DNA of 64,000 bases from Rudaea sp. 3F27F6 (GCF_005503555.1 NZ_SCNG01000001.1:1736001-1800000); one strand, 5' to 3'; counted from the first letter of the stretch, positions 1-9,607 are shown. Notes: generated from the sequence alone by a model not told the origin. Program-made: numbers and translations.

Positions 1-1
1 A

Positions 2-2023
2 CCGCCGCCGTCCGCGGCGCTCAGCCAGGCGCATATGGCGTTCAAGGGCGACGCGATCGTCGTCGCCGGACTCGACGCGAACGGCAAGAACGTCGCCCTG
101 CAGCTCTCGCCGCTCGCGAAAGATCCGCAATGGCAGACCCTGCCCGAACCTCCCGCCGGCAACACGAGTTCGATCGCGCTGCAGACTTCGGCCGTGTTCG
201 TCACCGAGCCCGTGCCGGGCGATGCCAGCGATCGCCTCTGGCGCTGGTCGGCCGACAAAGGCTGGAAGGACGTCTCCGTCGCGCCGGGCAAAATCGTGCC
301 GGGCTCCGCGCGCGCGATCGGCCAGGCGACCGTGCTCTATCTGGTCCGCGACGACACCGCGACGAAGATGGTCAGCTATCACACCATCACCGGCGCCTGG
401 GCCAAGCTCGCCGAAGCCGGCGCGGCCGATGCAAACGGCGCGGCCGCATGGAACAACGGCATGTTCTGGACGCACGCCGATGCGAACGGCGCATTCGCGT
501 TCGGTTACGCCGAAATCGAAGCGGGCAAGGCGCTGCTCAAATGGCTCGACTGGGTCGTCATCGTCGTCTACCTCGCCGGCATGATCGGCATCGGCATGTA
601 CTTCTACCTGCGCGACAAGAACGCCTCGACCTCGGAATTCTTCGTCGGCGGCCGCAGCATCCCATTCTGGGCCGCCGGCGTCAGCCTGTACGCCGCGAAC
701 ACCAGCTCGATCAGCTTCATCGCGATCCCAGCCAAGGCGTTCGAGACGAACTGGACCTACATGGCGAACAACCTCACCGCGGTGATCGGCCTCGTCTTCG
801 TCGCCATCTGGATCGTGCCGCTGCTGCGTCGGCTCGACCTGATGAGCGTGTTCTCCTACCTGGAGACGCGCTTCCACCCGGCCATACGCATGCTCGCCAG
901 CGCGCTGTGCATCGCGATGCAGCTCGGCAGCCGCATGAGCGTGATCCTGTTTCTGCCGGCGCTCGCGATCGCCACGATCACCGGTATCGATGTGACCTGG
1001 AGCATCCTGCTGATGGGCGGCTTCACCATCGTCTACACCGCGCTCGGCGGCATGAAGGCGGTGATCTGGACCGACTTCGTCCAGGTGATCGTGAAGATGG
1101 GCGGCGCGGTCTTCGCGATCCTCTTCATCATCTGGCAGCTCAAGGGCGGCTTCGGCGAGTTCGTCTCGACCGCGCTCGCCGAGGACAAGACCAAACTGTT
1201 CGACTTCAGCTTCGACCTGACCAAGGCGACGGTATGGGGATTTCTGTTCCTCGTGCTGTTCGAGGTCGTGCTGACCTTCCCGAAAGACCAGGTGCTGATG
1301 CAGCGCGTGCTCTCGACCAAGTCGGACAAGGAAGCCGGCCGCTCGATCTGGGCGCTGGCCGTGATCATGATCCCGGGCGGCTTCGTCTTCTACACGATCG
1401 GCACCGCGCTGTTCGTCTACTACAAGACCCACCCGGAGCGCATGAATCCGCTGTTGCCGATCGACGCGACGTTTCCGCTGTTCATCGCCTCGGAACTGCC
1501 GACCGGCGTGACCGGCCTGATCATCGCGGGCATCTTCGCCGCGGCCATGGCGACGCTGTCGGGCATCATGAACTCGGTCGCGACCCTGGCCTCGGTCGAT
1601 TTCTACGAGAAGATCGTCAAACAACCCGATTCGCGCAAGAGCGTGCGCTTCGCCGAGATCATGACCGTGGTCGCCGGCCTCGTCGGCATCGGCATGGCGC
1701 TGCTGCTCTCACGCTACGACATCCATTCGCTGTTCGATGTTTCGATCGAACTCGCCGGCCTGCTCGGCGGCGGCTTCGGCGGCGCCTATACGCTCGGCAT
1801 GTTCACGCGCCGCGCTAATGCGCCCGGCGTCGCGATCGGCATCGCCGCAAGCATGGCGCTGACCCTCGGCGTATGGTCGCTGCACATCGTGCACCCGTAC
1901 TTCTATCTCGCCATCTCGATCCTGCTGTGCATCGTGATCGGCTATCTTGCGAGTCTCTTGTTCCCGCCGCCGACGCGTTCGCTCGACGGCTTGACCATCT
2001 ACACCCGGCCGAAGCGCAGTTGA
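2..2023 (+). CDS. Sodium:solute symporter (SSS family) fused to an N-terminal mutarotase-like beta-propeller; 5' end outside window
   Basis: The frame is open from the first full codon at position 2, so the gene starts upstream of the window. The first ~175 visible residues are beta-rich and resemble blades of a kelch/mutarotase-type propeller (for example LWRWSADKGW). They run directly into about a dozen hydrophobic helices starting at WLDWVVIVVYLAG. The membrane part has SSS-family signatures such as FFVGGRSIPFWAAG and ALGGMKAVIWTDFVQV. In known proteins of this layout a periplasmic sugar mutarotase precedes a Na+-driven importer in the inner membrane. The substrate is not visible. NanM-like propellers act on sialic acid, but the neighbourhood equally suits plant-glycan sugars. 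It ends seven bases from the convergent dioxygenase gene. Symporter assignment is firm, mutarotase part is moderate. Confidence 0.85.
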   Translation, partial: PPPSAALSQAHMAFKGDAIVVAGLDANGKNVALQLSPLAKDPQWQTLPEPPAGNTSSIALQTSAVFVTEPVPGDASDRLWRWSADKGWKDVSVAPGKIVPGSARAIGQATVLYLVRDDTATKMVSYHTITGAWAKLAEAGAADANGAAAWNNGMFWTHADANGAFAFGYAEIEAGKALLKWLDWVVIVVYLAGMIGIGMYFYLRDKNASTSEFFVGGRSIPFWAAGVSLYAANTSSISFIAIPAKAFETNWTYMANNLTAVIGLVFVAIWIVPLLRRLDLMSVFSYLETRFHPAIRMLASALCIAMQLGSRMSVILFLPALAIATITGIDVTWSILLMGGFTIVYTALGGMKAVIWTDFVQVIVKMGGAVFAILFIIWQLKGGFGEFVSTALAEDKTKLFDFSFDLTKATVWGFLFLVLFEVVLTFPKDQVLMQRVLSTKSDKEAGRSIWALAVIMIPGGFVFYTIGTALFVYYKTHPERMNPLLPIDATFPLFIASELPTGVTGLIIAGIFAAAMATLSGIMNSVATLASVDFYEKIVKQPDSRKSVRFAEIMTVVAGLVGIGMALLLSRYDIHSLFDVSIELAGLLGGGFGGAYTLGMFTRRANAPGVAIGIAASMALTLGVWSLHIVHPYFYLAISILLCIVIGYLASLLFPPPTRSLDGLTIYTRPKRS

Positions 2024-2030
2024 GGATCGC

Positions 2031-2792
2031 CTACATGCCGACCGCGGTACGCTCGCCGGTGCGCTGGTTCACTTTGACCCGCCAAGAATAATGATCGCCC
2101 GAGCCGCCCGTGCCGACCGCCTGCAGATGATTGGTCACCGCCTTGCGCCAGGCCGGGCCGTCGTTGGCGCCGCTCATATGCGGCGTCTTCGAGTGATGAA
2201 AGGCCACGTCGCCGCGCGCCATCGGACACGGCACGTCGAAAGTCTCGTCCACCTCGCAGGTCAGCAGGTCGCTTTGCATGCCTTCGACCAAGTGATGCGG
2301 CAGCACGCCGAGCTTGTGTCCGCCGTCGATGAAGTGCATGCAGCCGTTGACGGTATCCACGGCTTGCAGCGGAATCCAGCCGGTGATGCCGCGGTCGGCG
2401 AGATTGCGGCCCCAATAGCCTTCGTCCTGGTGCCAGAAGGTCGGCGCGCTGTTACCGGGCGGCTTGCCGAGAAATTGGTCGTACCAGAACTCCATATCCA
2501 GATCCATCAGGCTGCCGGCGAACACGGCCAGCCATTGCCGGTATCTGGCCGCGGCGATGTCCTTCCATACCAGGGTCGGCGTGGATTGCACGATGCGGAA
2601 CGAGCGATTCTCGCGGCTTTCCTTGGCGTCCCAGGCCCAATCGTTGGCGAGCTCGTGCTTCTGCGCGATAAGCTCGTCGCAGTATTTTTCCAGTTCGTCC
2701 AGATCCGCTTGCGGAATCGCGTTTCTGACGACGAGGTATCCGTGCTCGCGGAAGAACGCGATCTGTTCGGCGTTGGCTTGCGGGTAGCTCAT
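2031..2792 (-). CDS. Phytanoyl-CoA dioxygenase (PhyH) family Fe(II)/2-oxoglutarate oxygenase
   Basis: The protein has 253 residues if it starts at the ATG ending at 2792 (MSYPQANAEQ). An in-frame start 24 codons upstream would add an arginine-rich tail unlike the family. The double-stranded beta-helix iron triad is visible: H121-x-D123 in FWHQDEGY and a distal H205 in SKTPHMSG, followed by an arginine in AWRKAV that would bind 2-oxoglutarate. The N-terminal segment (FFREHGYLVVRNAI) is the classic PhyH opening. Such enzymes hydroxylate small molecules in the cytoplasm, and the substrate here is unknown. The gene is divergent from the LysR regulator at 2943 with 150 bases between them, which suggests that regulator controls it. 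Confidence 0.88.
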   Translation of the reverse strand: MSYPQANAEQIAFFREHGYLVVRNAIPQADLDELEKYCDELIAQKHELANDWAWDAKESRENRSFRIVQSTPTLVWKDIAAARYRQWLAVFAGSLMDLDMEFWYDQFLGKPPGNSAPTFWHQDEGYWGRNLADRGITGWIPLQAVDTVNGCMHFIDGGHKLGVLPHHLVEGMQSDLLTCEVDETFDVPCPMARGDVAFHHSKTPHMSGANDGPAWRKAVTNHLQAVGTGGSGDHYSWRVKVNQRTGERTAVGM

Positions 2793-2942
2793 GATGTTCT
2801 CGGAAGGCGGCGCGCACGACGTGACGCGTGCGCGGATTCTTCGCCTGCGCAGCGCACGCAACAATGCCGCCGCGCTATCTTCAAACGATATTCCCGCTAA
2901 GGTTTACTGCGCAGATGCGCGCTCTTCGTTCAAGGTGAAACC

Positions 2943-3827
2943 GTGGATACTCTGTTTCTCAACACGTTCGTCAGTGTGGTCGAGCGCGGCTCGATGGCCG
3001 CCGCGGCGCGCGTGCTCGACATCACCCCGGCCGCGGTCGCGCAACAGATCCGCACGCTGGAGCGCGAGATCGGCGTACCGCTGATCGCGCGCGTCGGACG
3101 CACGGTCAGCGTGACCGAGGAAGGCGCGCGCATCCTCGACCGCGCACGCGGCCTGCTGCGCGACGTCGCCGACCTGCGCAGCATCGCCAACGACAGCGCG
3201 GTCTCGGGCGAACTGCGCCTCGGCGCGTGCCCGACCGCGCTCGCGGGCATGCTGCCCGATATCCTCGCGCGCATGGTCGCGAAGTTTCCGCAGATCAACG
3301 TGTTCATCCGCCCCGGCTATTCGGCCGAACTCTACCGCGCCGTCGAGAACGGCGATCTCGACGCGGCGCTCGTGCTGCAGGCGCCGTACGCGCTGCCGAA
3401 GACCTGCGACTGGCTGCTGCTGCGCGAAGAGCCGCTCGTCGTCATCGCGCCAAAGAAATTCGCCGGGCGCGATCCGCACGAGCTGCTCGCGCACGAACCG
3501 CTGATCCGCTACGACCGCAACCAGTGGGGCGGCCGCCTCGCCGACACCTACCTGCGCAACAACGGCATCGTGCCGCGCGAGCGCTTCGAGCTGAACGCGC
3601 TCAATGCGATCGCGGTGATGGTCGACCGCGGCCTCGGCGTGTCGATCGTGCCCGACTACGCACAGCCGTGGCCCGAAGGCCTGCAGCTCGTGCGCATGCC
3701 GCTGCCGCAGCCGAGCGAACCGCGCCGCATCGGCACGGTCTGGTCGCGCTCCACCGTGCGCATCCGCCTCGTCACCGTCCTGCTCGCCGAGGCGCGCGCG
3801 GCGATGACAACAAAAAGTAGAGTCTGA
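2943..3827 (+). CDS. LysR-family transcriptional regulator
   Basis: This 294-residue protein has the usual LysR length. Residues ~1-60 form the winged helix-turn-helix (FVSVVERGSMAAAARVLDIT, then AVAQQIRTLEREIG), followed by a periplasmic-binding-protein-like effector domain. I chose the GTG at 2943 because AAGGTG lies just upstream and the product begins MDTLFLNTF, the normal first helix. It is transcribed away from the dioxygenase gene, and LysR proteins commonly control the divergent neighbour, so a role in regulating that oxygenase is inferred. The effector is unknown. Confidence 0.92.
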   Translation: MDTLFLNTFVSVVERGSMAAAARVLDITPAAVAQQIRTLEREIGVPLIARVGRTVSVTEEGARILDRARGLLRDVADLRSIANDSAVSGELRLGACPTALAGMLPDILARMVAKFPQINVFIRPGYSAELYRAVENGDLDAALVLQAPYALPKTCDWLLLREEPLVVIAPKKFAGRDPHELLAHEPLIRYDRNQWGGRLADTYLRNNGIVPRERFELNALNAIAVMVDRGLGVSIVPDYAQPWPEGLQLVRMPLPQPSEPRRIGTVWSRSTVRIRLVTVLLAEARAAMTTKSRV

Positions 3828-4008
3828 ACATAGGCGCGGGCGATTCTTCCGCCTCGGGCGAACGCCTAGGCTCCAAACGTCGAGTGCTGCATCCAAAGCG
3901 TCCATAACGAGACGCGCAGCGCGCCGCTTGCTGGGAAGGCAGGCAGACGACACCACCGGAGCCGTGCCGTGCGGCTCCCCTACCAAGAATTAGACCGGGG
4001 AGAACGAA

Positions 4009-6207
4009 ATGACCAGACCAGTGACTGCCGCGATCGGCTGTATCGTGCTCGCGGCCGCCGCCGGCGCGCGCGCCGAAGAGCCCGCCGCCGCAACCGCTGC
4101 CGCCGTCGCCGCGAGCACACCCGCCGATCCGGCCCAAGCCGGCGGCACCCAGCCGAACGACGCGCCGCGCCAGGAACTCGAAACCGTCACCGTGACCACG
4201 GGTACGCGCAGCGCCAAAGCCGTGGACAAGATTCCGGGCGCGATCACCGTGGTCTCGCGCGCCGAGATCGGCCGCACGCTCGCGCTGACCGACGACGCCA
4301 CCGCCGTGCTCGCGCGCAGCGTGCCGGGCTATGCCGAATCTTCGCAGGCGATGAGCAATACCGGCGAGAACCTGCGCGGACGCATTCCGCTGCGCCTGTT
4401 CGACGGCATCCCGCAGGGCTCGCCGCTGCGCGAAGGCACGCGCAACGGCACCTTCACCGACATGGGCATCGTCGATCGCATCGAAGTGATCAACGGCCCG
4501 TCCGCGGCCGAAGGCATCGGCGCGGCCGGCGGCATCATCAACTACATCTCGAAGACGCCGACCAAGGAAGGCGACGAGTACACGCTCAACCTGCGCACCT
4601 CGAGCCAGTTCAAGAACGATTCGGCCGTGTACAAGGTCGGCGTAAACTGGGCGCACAAGCAGGACAATTTCGATATGTACCTGGCCGGGTCGTACATCGA
4701 CCGCGGCATGACCTGGGACGGCAACGGCCGCCGCGTCGGCATGAACCAGTCGGGTTCGGTCGCCGACTCGACCTCCGACAATCTGTTCGCCAAGTTCGGC
4801 TACAACTTCGGTACCGACAACGCGCAGCGCGTGCAGCTCACCCTGACCAAGTTCAAGATCGAAGGCAAGGACAACTACATCGAGCAGCTCGGCGACCGCA
4901 GCAAGGGCATCACCGACACGTCGGTGCGCGGCCACAACCCGGGCTCGTACACGCCGTTCAACGACTTCTGGCAGGCGCAGATCAAGTATCAGCATGCCGA
5001 CTTCTTCGGCGGCACGCTGACCATGGACGCCTACCGCGCGAGCCAGGCGATGCGCTACCTGCCCGAGAACACGGTCGACAAGCAGGACCCGGACATCGCG
5101 CCGATCAATACCTTGATCGACCAGTCCGAAATCAATTCGCAGAAGAAGGGCTTTCGTACTTCGTGGACACGCCCGGACATCCTCGGCGTTTCCGGACTCG
5201 AACTGCGCACCGGCATCGATCTGGTCGAGGACACCGCGCAGCAGAAGCTCGCGATCACCAACCGCCTCTGGGTGCCGCCGATGGACTACCAGAGCTGGGC
5301 GCCGTACGTGCAGCTGTCGTGGGATCTCGGCCCGGTCACTTTGTCCGGCGGCTTCCGCCAGGAGAACGGCACGCTCGACGTCGACAGCTACCGCACGACC
5401 TGGTACCGCAACAAGGTCTTCGTGCAAGGCGGCTCGATCGACTACAAGGCGAATCTGCCGAACCTCGGCGCGATCTATCGCCTCAGTGACGAGTGGAGCG
5501 TATTCGGTTCCTGGGGCAAGGGCTTCACCCTGCCGAACGCCGGCATCCCGCTGCGCAACATCAGCGTGCCGGGACAGTCGGTCTCGCAGATGAAGGACCT
5601 GCAGGCAATCATCGTCGAGAACAAGGAGATCGGCTTCAATTGGCGCGGTGAACGCGCGGCGTTGTCGGGCTCGGTATACAAATCCTCATCGCAGCTCGGC
5701 GTTTCGCTGACCGTGGACCCGGCGACCAAGGACTACGTGATGAACCGCGCGCCGGTCGACATCAAGGGCGTGGAACTGTCGGGCGAATACAAGTTCAGCG
5801 ACGACTGGAAAGCGAGCATGGTCTACTCGAAGATCATGGGCTACACCACCTTCGTCAAGAACGGCCCGATGGATCGGCACATGGGCGTGTCCGACATCAA
5901 TCCGAACAAGCTCGTCACCTCGCTGACCTGGAACTACTCCGAGCGCGGCGACATGACGCTCGGCCAGACCACCCTGTTCTCGCGCACGATCAATCAGAAC
6001 ACGACGGCGTACGAAAAGACCAAGGGCTACACCCTGTGGGACTTCGAGCTGAACTACGACGCCGGCAAGTTCGGCAAGCTCACCCTCGGCATCGAAAACC
6101 TGACCGACAAGTTCTACATCCTGTCCTACTCGCAGGTGGACGGCTACCAGAACTACTTCGCCGGCCGCGGCCGCGTGGTGTCGATCAGCGACAAGATCAC
6201 GTTCTAA
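4009..6207 (+). CDS. TonB-dependent outer-membrane receptor
   Basis: The product has 732 residues. A signal peptide ends near AGARA-EE, and a ~35-residue Ala/Pro-rich linker leads to the plug domain (LETVTVTTGTRSAKAVDKIP, then IDRIEVINGPSAAEG). A long beta-barrel with alternating aromatic strands follows, ending in a C-terminal phenylalanine as outer-membrane barrels do. A strong ribosome site (GGGGAG) precedes the ATG. The length and the IEVINGP/GGIINYIS plug motifs resemble siderophore or small-ligand receptors more than the long carbohydrate type at 22903. The position next to a ribokinase and glycosidase genes leaves a sugar or chelate ligand open. A clear terminator follows at 6264. Confidence 0.9.
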   Translation: MTRPVTAAIGCIVLAAAAGARAEEPAAATAAAVAASTPADPAQAGGTQPNDAPRQELETVTVTTGTRSAKAVDKIPGAITVVSRAEIGRTLALTDDATAVLARSVPGYAESSQAMSNTGENLRGRIPLRLFDGIPQGSPLREGTRNGTFTDMGIVDRIEVINGPSAAEGIGAAGGIINYISKTPTKEGDEYTLNLRTSSQFKNDSAVYKVGVNWAHKQDNFDMYLAGSYIDRGMTWDGNGRRVGMNQSGSVADSTSDNLFAKFGYNFGTDNAQRVQLTLTKFKIEGKDNYIEQLGDRSKGITDTSVRGHNPGSYTPFNDFWQAQIKYQHADFFGGTLTMDAYRASQAMRYLPENTVDKQDPDIAPINTLIDQSEINSQKKGFRTSWTRPDILGVSGLELRTGIDLVEDTAQQKLAITNRLWVPPMDYQSWAPYVQLSWDLGPVTLSGGFRQENGTLDVDSYRTTWYRNKVFVQGGSIDYKANLPNLGAIYRLSDEWSVFGSWGKGFTLPNAGIPLRNISVPGQSVSQMKDLQAIIVENKEIGFNWRGERAALSGSVYKSSSQLGVSLTVDPATKDYVMNRAPVDIKGVELSGEYKFSDDWKASMVYSKIMGYTTFVKNGPMDRHMGVSDINPNKLVTSLTWNYSERGDMTLGQTTLFSRTINQNTTAYEKTKGYTLWDFELNYDAGKFGKLTLGIENLTDKFYILSYSQVDGYQNYFAGRGRVVSISDKITF

Positions 6208-6263
6208 GCGTTTCGCCCTTACCCCGCCGAAGTAGTCGTTTTGTATACTTTTCGCAGGGTTTT

Positions 6264-6302
6264 GCCGCCGCGGTTTCTCCAACCCGCGGCGGCATCTTCT
6301 TT
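6264..6302 (+). terminator. Rho-independent terminator after the TonB receptor gene
   Basis: A perfect 10-bp stem (GCCGCCGCGG at 6264-6273, CCGCGGCGGC at 6284-6293) with a 10-base loop is followed by the T-rich stretch ATCTTCTTTCC. It sits 57 bases past the receptor stop codon, separating that transcript from the kinase gene. Confidence 0.72.
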
Positions 6303-6375
6303 CCGCCGCGCAACCGGCGCGACCGGCCTACAATCGGCAGACTCCGCTTGAACTCCGTCGCCAGGTGCTGACTTC

Positions 6376-7341
6376 ATGAGCAACGCTGCTTCCGACCGCC
6401 ACATTCTCGTCGCCGGCTCGGCCAATCTCGATTTCGTCGTGCGCGCCGCGCACGTACCCGCGCCGGGTGAAACCGTGCTCGGCCGCGAGTTCGCCACCTT
6501 TCCGGGCGGCAAAGGCGCGAACCAGGCCGCGGCCTGCGCGCGCGCGGGCGCGGCACCGACGCGCATGCTGCTCGCGCTCGGCGACGATCCCTACGCCGCG
6601 CCGCTCGAAGCCTCGCTGCGCGCGGCCGGGGTCGAACTGCACATCGTGCGCACGCGCGACGCAGCGACCGGCACGGCTTTCATCTGTCTCGCCGACGACG
6701 CCGAGAACGCGATCACCGTCGCGCCGGGCGCGAACAATCTCCTGCGCGCGGAACATCTGCCCGAGCTCGCCGGCGCAAGTCATCTGCTGCTGCAGCTCGA
6801 AACACCGATCGACGCGGTCACCGCCTACGCCGTCGCCGCGCGCGCCGCGGGCGTCAAGGTCGTGCTCAACGCCGCGCCCGCGCGTGAGCTGCCGACCGCG
6901 CTGCTCGACGCGCTCGATGTGCTGATCGTCAACGAGGGCGAACTCGCCACGGTCACCGGCGTGCACGGCCATATCGCGGAGGCGCTGACGCATCTTTCCG
7001 TACCGTGCGTGATCGTCACCCTCGGCGCGCGCGGCGCCTGCGCGCGTGTGCAGGACAAATTCCATCTGCAGGCCGCCTACCGCGTCAACGCGATCGACAC
7101 GACCGGCGCCGGCGACACGTTTTGCGGCGCGCTGACCGCCGCGCTCGGCAGCGGCCTCGAACTGCCGCAGGCACTCGCGCGCGCCAGCGCCGCGGGCGCA
7201 CTCGCGACGACGCGGCTCGGCGCGCAGGCAAGCGTACCGGCGCACGACGAGGTCGATCGCTTCGTCGCCGCGCAGGCCGCGACGGTGAACAACCCCGCCG
7301 CGCTGCGCGACCTCGCCGTGTACTGCGGGCTGGAAAACTAA
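6376..7341 (+). CDS. rbsK: PfkB-family carbohydrate kinase, ribokinase type
   Basis: This 321-residue protein carries both PfkB signatures. The first is N-terminal GSANLDFVVRAAHVPAPGET with the glycine pair FPGGKGANQAA. The second is the C-terminal anion hole and catalytic base DTTGAGDTF, where D247 is the base. These motifs and the length fit ribokinase (ATP + D-ribose to ribose 5-phosphate), a cytoplasmic enzyme. PfkB kinases differ in sugar choice, so another pentose or a nucleoside-derived sugar is possible. The gene lies between a TonB receptor and a glycosidase cluster, so it may phosphorylate a sugar released there. A palindromic repeat begins ten bases after its stop. Confidence 0.85.
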   Translation: MSNAASDRHILVAGSANLDFVVRAAHVPAPGETVLGREFATFPGGKGANQAAACARAGAAPTRMLLALGDDPYAAPLEASLRAAGVELHIVRTRDAATGTAFICLADDAENAITVAPGANNLLRAEHLPELAGASHLLLQLETPIDAVTAYAVAARAAGVKVVLNAAPARELPTALLDALDVLIVNEGELATVTGVHGHIAEALTHLSVPCVIVTLGARGACARVQDKFHLQAAYRVNAIDTTGAGDTFCGALTAALGSGLELPQALARASAAGALATTRLGAQASVPAHDEVDRFVAAQAATVNNPAALRDLAVYCGLEN

Positions 7342-7351
7342 AAAGAGCTTC

Positions 7352-7435
7352 TGCCACGGATTGCACGGATCGACGCGGATAGAGCGCAAACATCGATTTC
7401 TGTTTTATCCGTGTCGATCCGTGCAATCCGTGGCA
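7352..7435. repeat. Intergenic palindromic repeat (copy A of the CCACGGATT family)
   Basis: Two 30-nt arms (7352-7381 and 7406-7435) are inverted copies differing at one position, which would form a G-T wobble when paired. A 24-nt loop separates them. Each arm carries the CGGAT module three times. Related copies lie at 60684 and 63500. Confidence 0.85.
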
Positions 7436-7462
7436 AAAAATCTTCTCTTCCGAACACCTCAC

Positions 7463-9607
7463 ATGAGCACCGACGACAAACCGCGCCAGACGCATTACCA
7501 CTTCTCCCACGTCACCACGGGGCGCTACCTGCCCGCGCCCGGTAAGGCGCCGGGCTGGCCGTTTGCCGAGATCGGCCACTGGAAGATCGACGTCAACGTG
7601 AGCAGCGACGACTGGATCGCGAGCCTGCGCGAATGGCGCCGCGAACATCTGACTCGCATCGGCTACGACGATGCGAACTACCGCCGTCCCGAGCTGCAAT
7701 GGGCGCAGCGCAACTTCGTCCACGCGCAGATGATGGTCGAGGACCGCTATTTCTACGATCCGGTCGCGCAGAAGTACACGGTGGACCGCTATCTCGACGA
7801 TCTCGAAGCCCGCTACGGCGGCATCGACAGCGTACTGATCTGGTACGTCTATCCGAACATCGGCGTCGACGACCGCAACCAGTTCGATCTCGCGCGCGAC
7901 CTGCCCGGTGGGCTCGACGGCCTGCGCAGTGCGGTCGACGACTTCCACCGCCGCGGCGTCAAAGTGTTCCTGCCGACCATGCCGTGGGACAACGGCACAC
8001 GCGAGCAGCAAGAGACGGATTGGCTCGCCGTCGCCGAGATCGTCAAAGCAGTCGGCGCCGACGGCCTCAACGGCGACACCTACAACGGCGTGCCGCGCGC
8101 ATTCTTCGACGCCTGCGATGCACTCGGCTGCCCGGTCGTGCTGCAGCCGGAATCGACCATCAGCGCCGAAGAACAACTGATCTGGAACGTGTCGAGCTGG
8201 GGAAAAAAGGCGCCGGCTGACGTGGTGCCGTCGGTGGCCAAGTTCAAATGGCTCGAACCGCGCCACATGATCAACTACGAAAACCGCTGGGGCCGCGAGC
8301 GCACCAACGACCTGCAATACATGTTCTTCAACGGCGTCGGCTACAACGCCTGGGAAAACGTCTGGGGCATCTGGAACCAGTTCACGCCGCGCAACGCCGA
8401 GGCGCTGCGCCGCTGCATCGCGATCGAACGCAAGTTCGCCGCGCAGATGACCGGCGCCGACTGGCGCCCGTACGCGCCGACCCTGCAGGCCGGCGTGTTC
8501 GCGAGCGAATTCCCACACGGCGGCGTGCGCGTATGGAATTTCGTCAACCGCAACGAATACGCGGTCGAAGGCGAACAGATCGCACTCGCGCATCGCGACG
8601 GCGTGCGCTACTTCGATCTCTGGCACGGTGTCGCACTGACGCCGCGCCGCGATGGCGACCGCTGCGTGTTCGAGTTCGCCCTCGAAGGGCACGGCTTCGG
8701 CACGCTGCTCGCGATCGACGCGGACGTACAAGTCGATGGCCTCGACGCCTTCCTCGATGCGATGCGCGAACGCGCGAAGACGCCGCTGCAGTCGCTGTCG
8801 AATACCTGGCACGCAATTCCGCAGCAGCTCGTCGCAATTGCACCGACCGCGGCAGTCGCCACCGCGCCCGCAGGCATGATCGCGATTCCGGGCGGCGATT
8901 TCGATTTCGTCGTGCAGGGCATCGAGATCGAAGGCCAGACCTGGGCCGGCCTCGACGTGCAGTATCCGTGGGAGCCGAACCCGCGGCGCAGCCATCGCCG
9001 GCGCATGCGTATCGCGCCGTTCCACATCGACCGCACGCCGGTGACCAATGCCGAGTTCAAGCGTTTCGTCGACACGGCGAACTACGCTCCGCGCGATGCG
9101 CACAACTTCCTGCGCGACTGGAAGAACGGTGCACCGCAGCCCGGCTGGGAGAACAAGCCGGTCACCTGGGTCTCGCTCGAAGACGCGCGCGCCTATGCGG
9201 CCTGGGCCGGCAAGCGCCTGCCGCACGAGTGGGAATGGCAGTACGCGGCGCAGGGCAATGACGGCCGCGCCTATCCGTGGGGCAATGCCTGGAACGACGA
9301 CGTCGCGCCGAAAACGAATCGCGGACGCCGCGTGCCGGCGCCGGCCGATGTCGATGCGCACCCGCAGGGCGCGAGCCCGTTCGGCGTGCTCGATCTCGTC
9401 GGCAATGTCTGGCAATGGACCGACGAGTACGCCGACGAGCACACGCGCGCCGCGGTGTTGCGCGGCGGCAGTTCGTATCAGCCGCAGACCTCGCATTGGT
9501 ACTTCCCGCAGGCGCACCGGCTCGATCAGCACGGCAAGTATCTGTTGATGGCGCCGAGCAAAGACCGCTCGGGCCTGATCGGCTTCCGCTGCGTGGTCGA
9601 TGCCTGA
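7463..9607 (+). CDS. TIM-barrel glycosidase-like domain fused to a formylglycine-generating-enzyme-fold (SUMF1/EgtB) domain
   Basis: The ATG at 7463 is chosen because the frame upstream is repeat DNA and would need a TTG start. The product has 714 residues. The N-terminal ~450 look like a (beta/alpha)8 hydrolase: VLIWYVYPNIGVDDRN, then KVFLPTMPWDNGTR, GADGLNGDTYNGVP and VLQPESTI. The C-terminal ~250 are an FGE/sulfatase-modifying fold: FHIDRTPVTNAEFKRFVD, PVTWVSLEDARAYAAWAGKR, LPHEWEWQYAAQG, DLVGNVWQWTDEY, LRGGSS and IGFRCV. The cysteine pair used by true FGE for oxidising sulfatases is absent (YQPQTSHWYFPQAHR occurs there), so the domain is probably structural or carbohydrate-binding. No signal peptide is seen. 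The next gene starts 17 bases downstream. Confidence 0.75.
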   Translation: MSTDDKPRQTHYHFSHVTTGRYLPAPGKAPGWPFAEIGHWKIDVNVSSDDWIASLREWRREHLTRIGYDDANYRRPELQWAQRNFVHAQMMVEDRYFYDPVAQKYTVDRYLDDLEARYGGIDSVLIWYVYPNIGVDDRNQFDLARDLPGGLDGLRSAVDDFHRRGVKVFLPTMPWDNGTREQQETDWLAVAEIVKAVGADGLNGDTYNGVPRAFFDACDALGCPVVLQPESTISAEEQLIWNVSSWGKKAPADVVPSVAKFKWLEPRHMINYENRWGRERTNDLQYMFFNGVGYNAWENVWGIWNQFTPRNAEALRRCIAIERKFAAQMTGADWRPYAPTLQAGVFASEFPHGGVRVWNFVNRNEYAVEGEQIALAHRDGVRYFDLWHGVALTPRRDGDRCVFEFALEGHGFGTLLAIDADVQVDGLDAFLDAMRERAKTPLQSLSNTWHAIPQQLVAIAPTAAVATAPAGMIAIPGGDFDFVVQGIEIEGQTWAGLDVQYPWEPNPRRSHRRRMRIAPFHIDRTPVTNAEFKRFVDTANYAPRDAHNFLRDWKNGAPQPGWENKPVTWVSLEDARAYAAWAGKRLPHEWEWQYAAQGNDGRAYPWGNAWNDDVAPKTNRGRRVPAPADVDAHPQGASPFGVLDLVGNVWQWTDEYADEHTRAAVLRGGSSYQPQTSHWYFPQAHRLDQHGKYLLMAPSKDRSGLIGFRCVVDA

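Noticed and set aside
7361-7462. Extending the barrel/FGE protein to a TTG start at 7361
   Set aside because: The added 34 residues are translated repeat DNA, with an ATG at 7463 that gives a normal N-terminus.
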